Part shown: piece by piece, positions 1 to 4,857 of the stretch
Layout of the letters: the number at the start of each line of letters is the position of its first letter
Numbering within the stretch: position 1 is the stretch's first letter
Source: Nitrosomonadales bacterium
GTDB lineage: Bacteria; Pseudomonadota; Gammaproteobacteria; Burkholderiales; SG8-41
DNA length: 5,771 bases
Direction: 5' to 3'
Assembly (NCBI GenBank): GCA_009885185.1
Contig: VFLF01000753.1
Location: 1-5,771 of the forward strand
The notes under the pieces: generated by a model
Seen by the model: the letters and a program-made list of their open reading frames with translations, nothing else
Told to the model about the DNA's origin: nothing
The model's database searches: none
Translations under genes and position numbers: made by a program

Positions 1-17
1 CCGCTCGCCCTTTTATT

Positions 18-1427
18 TTAGTGTCCGGAATGGCCACTGGGTTTGCGCACCGTGACTTCAACATCGGTGGGCTTGCCCTTGGGTGAGGCGGATTTCGGCG
101 CACGCACCGGCTCGGACAGCGCGCCGGTGTACTCGAAAGCCACTGTACCCGCGGGTGCCTTATACCAGCCGGGATCGGAATAATCCCCCTTCTTCTGGTC
201 GCGTCGCACTTTCATCATGGTAAACATGCCGCCCATTTCCACCGAGCCATACGGACCTTGCCCGGTCATCATCGGCAAGGTGTTGTCGGGCAGCGGCATT
301 TCCATTTCGGTCATGTCGGCCATGCCGCGTTCGCCCATCACCATGTAGTCGGGCACCAGCTTGTTGATCTTCTTCATGATCCCGGTGTGATCGACGCCGA
401 TCATGGTCGGCACCGCATGACCCATCGCATTCATGGTGTGGTGGCTCTTGTGGCAGTGGAACGCCCAATCGCCTTCCTCGTCGGCCAGAAACTCGATCTG
501 ACGCATCTGCCCCACCGCGATATCGGTGGTGACTTCCGGCCAGCGCGAACCTTTGGGTGTGGGGCCCCCATCGGTTCCGGTGACCTCGAACTCCACCCCG
601 TGTAAATGAATCGGATGATTGGTCATGGTGAGATTACCAACCCGGATGCGGACTTTGTCGTTTAGCCGTACGTTCAAGGTATCAATCCCCGGGAATGCTC
701 GGCTGTTAAACGTCCACAAATTGAAGTCGAGCATGGTGTTGACCATCGGCGTGGCGCTGCCGGGGTCAATATCGTAAGCATTCAGCAAAAAGCAGAAATC
801 GCGGTCGACAGGATTAATCAGCGGATGCTTGCCCTTGGGGTGCGTCACCCAGAACCCCATCATGCCCATCGCCATCTGCGTCATTTCGTCCGCGTGCGGG
901 TGATACATGAAGGTGCCGGGCCGGCGCGCCACAAACTCGTAGACAAAGGTCTTGCCCACCGGAATGGCCGGCTGGTTCAGGCCGGCCACCCCATCCATGC
1001 CATTGGGCAGGCGCTGGCCGTGCCAGTGGATGGAGGTATGTTCGGGCAGGCGGTTGGTGACGAAAATCCGCACCCGGTCGCCTTCCACCACTTCGATGGT
1101 CGGCCCGGGCGACTGGCCGTTATAGCCCCACAGATGCGCCTTCATGCCGGGCGCGATTTCGCGCACCACCGGTTCGGCGACGAGGTGAAATTCCTTCACC
1201 CCGCCTTTCATCCGCCACGGCAGCGTCCAGCCGTTGAGCGTGACCACGGGGTTGTACGGGCGACCGTCCGGTGGCGTCAGCGGCGGTTGCGTGTCGGCGC
1301 TGTTCTGCGTGGGCGCTTCGGGCACTGCGCCCTGTGCAGCGCGGCTAACGGTGGCGGCGGTCAGCAGCGCACCCGCGGCGCCGGCGGTGCGAAGGAAATT
1401 GCGGCGTGAGTTCATGTTGGATTCCAT
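18..1427 (-). CDS. Tat-exported two-domain multicopper oxidase with Met-rich C-terminal tail (probable cuprous oxidase)
   Basis: Likely periplasmic enzyme that oxidises Cu(I) to Cu(II) with O2, lowering copper toxicity. Seen: a twin-arginine signal (SRRNFL, residues 7-12, then an Ala-rich hydrophobic stretch, cleavage near A30). All four copper motifs are present: HWH (134-136), YHPH (175-178), HPIHLHG (271-277) and HCHKSHH with a following Met (324-335). This gives eight T2/T3 histidines and a T1 site of H271, C325, H330 and M335. Only about 93 residues separate the YHPH and HPIHLHG motifs, so there is no middle cupredoxin domain. The layout is a two-domain oxidase with type 1 copper only in domain 2, as in small laccases, which work as trimers. 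Residues 362-405 hold 12 Met, and 182-190 hold five more, as in copper-handling oxidases. The ATG at 1427 overlaps the tolC-type stop by one base (TAATG), suggesting translational coupling. The ATG at 1415 (residue 5), preceded by a weak GGA 7 bases upstream, is an alternative start just ahead of the Tat motif. Family is certain; substrate is inferred from context. Confidence 0.93.
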   Translation of the reverse strand: MESNMNSRRNFLRTAGAAGALLTAATVSRAAQGAVPEAPTQNSADTQPPLTPPDGRPYNPVVTLNGWTLPWRMKGGVKEFHLVAEPVVREIAPGMKAHLWGYNGQSPGPTIEVVEGDRVRIFVTNRLPEHTSIHWHGQRLPNGMDGVAGLNQPAIPVGKTFVYEFVARRPGTFMYHPHADEMTQMAMGMMGFWVTHPKGKHPLINPVDRDFCFLLNAYDIDPGSATPMVNTMLDFNLWTFNSRAFPGIDTLNVRLNDKVRIRVGNLTMTNHPIHLHGVEFEVTGTDGGPTPKGSRWPEVTTDIAVGQMRQIEFLADEEGDWAFHCHKSHHTMNAMGHAVPTMIGVDHTGIMKKINKLVPDYMVMGERGMADMTEMEMPLPDNTLPMMTGQGPYGSVEMGGMFTMMKVRRDQKKGDYSDPGWYKAPAGTVAFEYTGALSEPVRAPKSASPKGKPTDVEVTVRKPSGHSGH

Positions 1428-2824
1428 TAGTGTTCAGCGGCGGCGCTTTGCGGCGCGCTGCCTGCGGACAGATTCAATGTGCCCGGCGATTTGCCGGTGA
1501 GCGCGAGATTCAATGCGGTCTCGGCGAGCCAGAAATCGCGCTGCGCGTCGATGGCACTCGACACGGCGGCGATCTGCTGGCGCGCATCGGCAAGCAATTC
1601 AAACACGCTCATCAGCATGCCGTTGTATCGCAGCAGCACTTCTTCGGAAATGTGTTTACGCAGTGGCACGATTTCATCACGGTAGTGCCGCGCGAGTTCG
1701 TAGGCGGTGCGGTAGGCCGCATAGGCTTCGCGCACTTCCGAGCGCGCGCGCACAGCGGTGTCGGCGGCGCGATGCACTGCCTGCATGTAGGTATGCTCGG
1801 CGCGCGCGACTTTTGCGCCGCCCCAGTCGAAGATCGGCAGCCGCAGTTCGATCTCATAGCCGGTTTGGCGCGGCTCGTGGCTTGCGCTGTTGCGCTGGTA
1901 GCCGACTTCAAACACGTTGATAAACCCGGTGGCGCGGGTGAGGCCCATGGAGGCGGCGAGGTTTTTCGCTTCCTGCATCGCGCCCTGCACATCCAGGCGG
2001 CTCTTGATCGCCTGCGTTTCCAGATCACGAATGTCGCGCGCGCTTTTGGGCAATGCTGGCAGCCGCGCGGGTATCTGAAAACGCGCATCGTCTCCCCACA
2101 AGCCCAGCAGCCGGGTCAAACGCTCGCGCTCCGTGATCGCGCCCTGCCTCGCGCGCGCCAGTTGCGCGGTGGCCTCGGCGTAGAACACCTGCTCGCGCGC
2201 GTGATCGAGTTTGCTGAAATTGCCTGCCGCCGCCATGCGCCGCGCGAGTTCGGCGCTGGCCTCGGCGGCCTGCCTGACTTGCTCTGCGTACGCGGCGGTT
2301 TCCTGCGCCGCCACCGCAGCTACCCACGCGCGGCGCGTGTCGGCGGCCAATTGCAAAACCTCACCGGCGACTCGACCCTGCGTCAGCGCGAATCGGCGCT
2401 GCTCCAGCTCGGTACGCAGCGGCATGGTGACAAGCCCCAGCACGTCGAACAAAAATGAGCGTTCGATCTCGACTTCATCGGCGCGGCGCAGTCGCGTAAA
2501 CGAAAACCCCGGATTGCGCAGCCGCCCAGCCTGCACCACATCCGCCTCGGCAATGCCCAGATCGGCGTAGGTCGCCTGCAAGCCGCGATTGTTGAGCAGC
2601 GCGACTTTCACCGCGTCGTCGATGCTCAGTGGTTTGCCGAGCAACGCGCGCGTGGCGCTTTGCGCGGCCTGGGTGTCCGCGTCGCTGCGCAGCCAAGTAG
2701 CTTCCTGTTGAATGCGGGGGCGCGTGAGGTCGTTTACCGCGTTGAGGCCACCGTCTTTCGAGAACGTGGTGCAGCCCGCGACAAAGATCAGGGCCGTGAC
2801 CGTAAGTATTTTTTTATACATCAT
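1427..2824 (-). CDS. TolC-family outer-membrane efflux lipoprotein (CusC-like role)
   Basis: Outer-membrane channel of a tripartite efflux system, expected to form a trimeric beta-barrel plus periplasmic helical tunnel that docks with an RND pump and adaptor. Seen: a lipoprotein signal peptide with lipobox FVAGC, lipidated Cys at residue 18, followed by TT (no Asp at +2, so outer-membrane sorting is expected). Two outer-membrane-efflux repeats follow. The first starts around 66 (DDAVKVALLNNRGLQA, then RLRNPGFSF near 101); the second is marked by LRLPIFDWGGAKVARAE (327-343), the usual strand-to-helix turn. Between them are long Ala/Arg/Glu-rich helices. At 465 aa it is full length for the family. 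The ATG at 2824 is chosen because GGAG lies 8 bases upstream and the start overlaps the previous stop as ATGA; a second ATG directly after it is less well spaced. It is coupled downstream to the oxidase gene by TAATG. The metal substrate is inferred from neighbours; the family also serves drug pumps. Confidence 0.92.
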   Translation of the reverse strand: MMYKKILTVTALIFVAGCTTFSKDGGLNAVNDLTRPRIQQEATWLRSDADTQAAQSATRALLGKPLSIDDAVKVALLNNRGLQATYADLGIAEADVVQAGRLRNPGFSFTRLRRADEVEIERSFLFDVLGLVTMPLRTELEQRRFALTQGRVAGEVLQLAADTRRAWVAAVAAQETAAYAEQVRQAAEASAELARRMAAAGNFSKLDHAREQVFYAEATAQLARARQGAITERERLTRLLGLWGDDARFQIPARLPALPKSARDIRDLETQAIKSRLDVQGAMQEAKNLAASMGLTRATGFINVFEVGYQRNSASHEPRQTGYEIELRLPIFDWGGAKVARAEHTYMQAVHRAADTAVRARSEVREAYAAYRTAYELARHYRDEIVPLRKHISEEVLLRYNGMLMSVFELLADARQQIAAVSSAIDAQRDFWLAETALNLALTGKSPGTLNLSAGSAPQSAAAEH

Positions 2825-3147
2825 TTTTTGTGCTCCGGCGGATGGGCGGGTGGTGCCGCGCGCGTGCCTGCCGCGCCGCCAGCGTTGTCAAGTGAGTTAC
2901 CACTAAAGATGCCCATATGGCCGCCCGCTTTGTGTACGTCGTCATTCAACTCGCGCCACGGCGCGAGCTTTTGTTCACGAAACGGCTGATAGCCGGTGAA
3001 CGCGGAGCGGTATTGCGTTTCGGGCACGCGCGCATTCGCATCTGCCGCGGGCGGTGTTGCGAGGGGTTCAGCCGCGTGGGCGACAGGCAGGGCCAGCGCC
3101 GCAATGCACAGCGCGCCCTTTAAATTGCAATGCCAATAACGAAACAT
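2821..3147 (-). CDS. Small secreted protein of unknown function, coupled to the TolC-family gene
   Basis: Not assigned to a named family. From the ATG at 3147 it is 108 aa with a Sec-type signal peptide (hydrophobic GALCIAALALPVAHA, cleavage likely after AHA), leaving about 83 mature residues in the periplasm. The mature chain starts with a Pro/Ala-rich linker, then a more complex core, YRSAFTGYQPFREQKLAPWR followed by ELNDDVHKAGGHMGIFSG, then a low-complexity Gly/Ala/Pro tail ending HPPEHKK. The mature protein has no Cys. Possible metal ligands are the His of VHKAGGHMG and the two tail His plus Met. An ATG at 3186 would add 13 residues in frame, but the one at 3147 has a strong GAGGA 5 bases upstream and leaves a proper signal peptide. 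Its stop overlaps the tolC-type start by four bases (ATGA), so the two are almost certainly co-translated. From memory, similar short proteins with this YRSAF...PWR core sit beside metal-efflux TolC genes; I treat a role as a periplasmic efflux accessory as inference. Confidence 0.82.
   Translation of the reverse strand: MFRYWHCNLKGALCIAALALPVAHAAEPLATPPAADANARVPETQYRSAFTGYQPFREQKLAPWRELNDDVHKAGGHMGIFSGNSLDNAGGAAGTRAAPPAHPPEHKK
2833..2836 (-). promoter_or_regulatory. Ribosome binding site of the TolC-family gene
   Basis: GGAG on the minus strand, 8 bases before the ATG at 2824. It lies inside the last codons of the upstream small gene and favours the first of the two adjacent ATG codons. Confidence 0.6.
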
Positions 3148-3152
3148 GATGA

Positions 3153-3157
3153 TCCTC
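3153..3157 (-). promoter_or_regulatory. Ribosome binding site deciding the start at 3147
   Basis: GAGGA on the minus strand, 5 bases before the ATG at 3147. It supports this internal start over the upstream in-frame ATG at 3186, which lies in the GC-rich spacer and has no comparable site. Confidence 0.7.
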
Positions 3158-3203
3158 AAGATGATGCGTGCGCACGCCGTTTGCAACGGGCGCGACCGCG
3201 ATG

Positions 3204-3229
3204 CGGCGCGCAGACCTGGCTGCGCGCCG
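3204..3229 (-). other. Perfect 10-bp GC-rich hairpin in the intergenic spacer
   Basis: CGGCGCGCAG and CTGCGCGCCG form a perfect 10-bp stem around a 6-base loop. It lies between the CopL-like stop (3252) and the ribosome binding site of the next gene. No T-run follows on either strand, so it does not look like an intrinsic terminator. An mRNA-stabilising, processing or attenuating structure that sets the ratio between the gene upstream and the three coupled genes downstream is possible. Confidence 0.55.
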
Positions 3230-3251
3230 ACCTAATCAATCACGAAGAGGA

Positions 3252-3620
3252 TCAACCGCGCGGCGGGCGGTCGGGAGAGTCGGGGATAAACAGGGTGTGC
3301 AGCGCCAGCACGAATAACGGCATGTCGCTGAACTTGTGCGCGGGCGTGGTAAACACGTTGGACGCGATGCCGGTGAAAACCTGATGACAGCACTGGTGAC
3401 TGGTGTCGTCGCCGATGACCGGCGCCGTGCCGGCGGGTTGGGCATCGGCGTGATGCGCCGGCGAGGACGGTTGTTCGTGGCAGGGCATCGTCGTCGTGCC
3501 TTGCGCGGCAGTGGCGATGTCACCCGCTACCTTATGTATAGGCCCGTACGCCGCCGCAAAGCCCTGCACCGGCAGGGTCAGCATCATCAGCAGTACGAGC
3601 AGTTTGCGCAAGGCACGCAT
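3252..3620 (-). CDS. Small secreted Cys/His-containing protein, CopL/DUF2946-like (candidate copper binding)
   Basis: A 122-aa exported protein with a clear Sec signal peptide (MRALRKLLVLLMMLTLPVQG, cleavage near FAAA, residues 21-24). The mature part has candidate soft-metal ligands: MPCHE (45-49), HH (56-57) and HQCCH (75-79), plus H95 and M100. The C-terminus is hydrophobic (PLFVLALHTLFIP) and ends DSPDRPPRG. This arrangement (signal peptide, MPCH motif, paired Cys, RPPR end) resembles small proteins annotated as CopL or DUF2946 near copper-resistance operons; that match is from memory and only moderately sure. CopL in Xanthomonas is needed for copper-induced expression of copAB, so a sensing or buffering role is possible. 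The ATG at 3620 is the only reasonable start, because an in-frame TAA lies 21 bases upstream, yet no Shine-Dalgarno sequence precedes it. It appears to be the first gene of the copper unit that continues to the oxidase. Confidence 0.78.
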   Translation of the reverse strand: MRALRKLLVLLMMLTLPVQGFAAAYGPIHKVAGDIATAAQGTTTMPCHEQPSSPAHHADAQPAGTAPVIGDDTSHQCCHQVFTGIASNVFTTPAHKFSDMPLFVLALHTLFIPDSPDRPPRG

Positions 3621-3752
3621 GTTTTTTAAAAAAAGTGTTTAAAAACAAATAGTTATCGAATATAGGGCATTTAGACACAACGCCAGCATAGCAGAAGAAC
3701 ATGCAAACGATATTTAGTTCCAAGCGACTGGGCGCCACGCAGTCAACCGTGC
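3621..3752 (-). other. Intergenic region with AT-rich leader
   Basis: This 132-base gap separates the SEC-C gene from the CopL-like gene. The half next to the CopL-like start is strikingly AT-rich against a GC-rich background, including TTTTTTAAAAAA within 3622-3634 directly before the ATG. It is the best place in the window for a promoter of the downstream copper genes. A weak hairpin (GACTG/CAGTC, 3726-3744) lies just after the SEC-C stop. I see no CueR-type dyad or other operator I can name. Confidence 0.5.
3652..3693 (-). promoter_or_regulatory. Candidate sigma-70 promoter elements upstream of the CopL-like gene
   Basis: Two weak options on the minus strand. One is TTGTGT (3675-3680) and GATAAC (3652-3657) spaced by 17 bases. 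The other is an extended -10, TG-C-TATGCT (3685-3693), without a good -35. Both lie in the AT-rich gap and point toward the copper genes. Matches to consensus are partial, as expected for an activator-dependent promoter, so the call is tentative. Confidence 0.25.
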
Positions 3753-4649
3753 TCATCGTGGATGGGCGTCAATGCAGCACTTTTTGAATTTTTTGCCGCT
3801 GCCGCAAGGGCACGGATCATTACGGCCGACCTTCGGGCTTTCCCGCACGTAGGTCGCCTGTTGCGCCCAGCGCCGCTGACGCTCCTCGATGGCATCCGGC
3901 GTAAAAAACTCCCACGGATTTGCAAAGCGTTCCCATTGTTTTTCCAGCCCGCCCGAAGCGTATGCCCTGGAAACTTCGGTTGCGGTAAACACCGCGCCTA
4001 TTTCCAACTGCCGTCCTGCCAGACTATCCAGCAACGCGCGATACCGTGCCGGCGCAAAATTCAGTATGGTGCTGCCGGCGGATAGCCGCAATTCCAACGC
4101 TTCCTTTTTGTCAGCGGCCATGGCGGCGGCCCAATCCAGGGCGTCATCAAGCGTCTGTGTACTGACATTTTCGGCGTGTGCGATGACGGATTCCACGGCA
4201 TCGGCGCGCATGTACCATTCCAGTTCCCGGTCTTCCGATAATGCGCGCAGCGCGGGCATGACGGTGGCAGGCTTGTTGCGAAACAACGCCGGCCATCTGC
4301 CGGAAAGCCAGTCCTGCATGTCTTCGTCTTGTTCTTCGTCGAGGCGGCGCATGTACTCGGTGAGCAGGATGCCGGCGCTTTCCTCGCGCATCAGCCCTAA
4401 CACCATCACCGCGTGCAGTGTCAGCCACCACTCGCCATTTTCTGCATCCGCATCCCAAGCTAGTCCGGCGGCCAGCGCATCGCGCAACGTCGCGATCATG
4501 GGTTCGCCGCGCGCCGCGCATTCGTCAATGAGGTGGCGTGGCACGCGGTCTTCGTTCTCGATCAGGCAATCCACCAATTCCGGCGCGGACAGCGCCGCGA
4601 AGGCTGCGTTTTCGCTTTCGTGATGCGGCAAGGGTGATATGACGGTCAT
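3753..4649 (-). CDS. SEC-C motif protein with helical-repeat body (DUF1186-like)
   Basis: A 298-aa predicted cytoplasmic protein with no signal peptide or membrane segment. The C-terminus is a textbook SEC-C zinc motif: [19 protein letters not shown], with zinc ligands C280, C282, C291 and C292 (CxC-x8-CC), as at the end of SecA and many unrelated proteins. The rest is acidic and rich in Ala/Leu helices (e.g. [20 protein letters not shown] at 77-96 and [14 protein letters not shown] at 147-160), suggesting a HEAT-like solenoid. [13 protein letters not shown] (31-43) resembles DUF1186 proteins, which also carry SEC-C ends; that assignment is from memory. AGGA lies 7 bases before the ATG at 4649, so the start is well supported. 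The molecular role is unknown; SEC-C often mediates contact with SecB, ribosomes or other proteins. It sits between pump and copper genes with untranslated gaps on both sides, so it may be a passenger rather than part of the copper system. Confidence 0.88.
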   Translation of the reverse strand: MTVISPLPHHESENAAFAALSAPELVDCLIENEDRVPRHLIDECAARGEPMIATLRDALAAGLAWDADAENGEWWLTLHAVMVLGLMREESAGILLTEYMRRLDEEQDEDMQDWLSGRWPALFRNKPATVMPALRALSEDRELEWYMRADAVESVIAHAENVSTQTLDDALDWAAAMAADKKEALELRLSAGSTILNFAPARYRALLDSLAGRQLEIGAVFTATEVSRAYASGGLEKQWERFANPWEFFTPDAIEERQRRWAQQATYVRESPKVGRNDPCPCGSGKKFKKCCIDAHPR

Positions 4650-4656
4650 GATGGGT

Positions 4657-4660
4657 TCCT
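4657..4660 (-). promoter_or_regulatory. Ribosome binding site of the SEC-C gene
   Basis: AGGA (extended AGGAA) on the minus strand, 7 bases before the ATG at 4649. It fixes the start and shows that this gene is translated independently of cusA. Confidence 0.55.
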
Positions 4661-4737
4661 GGGTGCCAACGCGTTAGCGCGGTCAATATATCCAGCCAGC
4701 GAAACAGCACAGTAAATTTTCTGCGTGGCGGCGGTGA

Positions 4738-4815
4738 TTAGTGTGCGAGTTTATAGCCGCGCCGGCGCATCAACAAGTAGGCCGCCGGAATGACCCGCAT
4801 CGACAGCAGCGGCAC
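4738..4815 (-). pseudogene. Remnant of the C-terminal end of a second CusA-type RND pump
   Basis: After the cusA stop, the same reading frame continues past a second stop and reads PLLSMRVIPAAYLLMRRR, then GYKLAH and a TAA at 4738-4740. This matches the last transmembrane helix and basic end of canonical CusA; as I recall it, the E. coli CusA end reads APLLSLFIIPAAYKLM followed by basic residues. The intact pump end upstream has its own version of the same helix (ISSTILTLIVIPAIYALV), so the segment is a duplicate, not an extension. It is preceded by IPKAV, which does not fit the family, so homology starts near 4815. There is no start codon context or ribosome binding site that would make it a gene. 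The best reading is a scar left when one cusA replaced or recombined with another. Confidence 0.65.
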
Positions 4816-4857
4816 AGCTTTCGGGATTTAGTCACTGGTATTCCCTCGCTCCCTTTT

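Larger units (their letters stand above)
4650..4857 (-). other. Spacer between cusA and the SEC-C gene
   Basis: About 208 bases without an intact gene. From the cusA side it holds a second in-frame stop (4828-4830), a remnant of another cusA 3' end (4738-4815), and a leader for the SEC-C gene. The leader contains a TATATT that could be a -10 but lacks a well-spaced -35, and an AACGCGTT palindrome within 4665-4678. No intrinsic terminator is visible after cusA. Confidence 0.5.

Noticed and set aside
1..17. Possible ribosome binding site (AAGGG on the minus strand) for a gene beyond the left edge
   Set aside because: A cupredoxin-like gene often follows such oxidases, but no start codon is inside the window, so nothing can be annotated.
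825..1409. Plus-strand His/Arg-rich open frame of 194 codons
   Set aside because: Antisense to the multicopper oxidase, whose copper motifs are complete. The His content reflects reverse complements of Met and Val codons.
1406..2458. Long plus-strand open frame of 350 codons
   Set aside because: It lies antisense to the TolC-family gene, whose lipobox, repeats and overlaps are convincing. The plus-strand translation is Arg/Ala/Gly-rich without motifs, as expected for a shadow in GC-rich DNA.
3726..3744. Possible terminator hairpin after the SEC-C gene
   Set aside because: Only five clean base pairs (GACTG/CAGTC) around a GC-rich loop and no following T-run on the minus strand; too weak to call.
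3889..4623. Plus-strand open frame of 244 codons, Ser/Arg-rich
   Set aside because: It is opposite the SEC-C gene, which has a zinc motif and a ribosome binding site. The composition is that of an antisense shadow.
4665..4678. Palindrome GCcAACGCGTTaGC before the SEC-C gene as an operator
   Set aside because: The perfect core is only 8 bp, and such palindromes are common in GC-rich DNA. No second copy is seen near the other genes.
4525..4710. Minus-strand 61-codon frame beginning [15 protein letters not shown] upstream of the SEC-C gene
   Set aside because: It runs out of frame into the SEC-C gene, becomes Arg-rich, and has no ribosome binding site, while the SEC-C start does.
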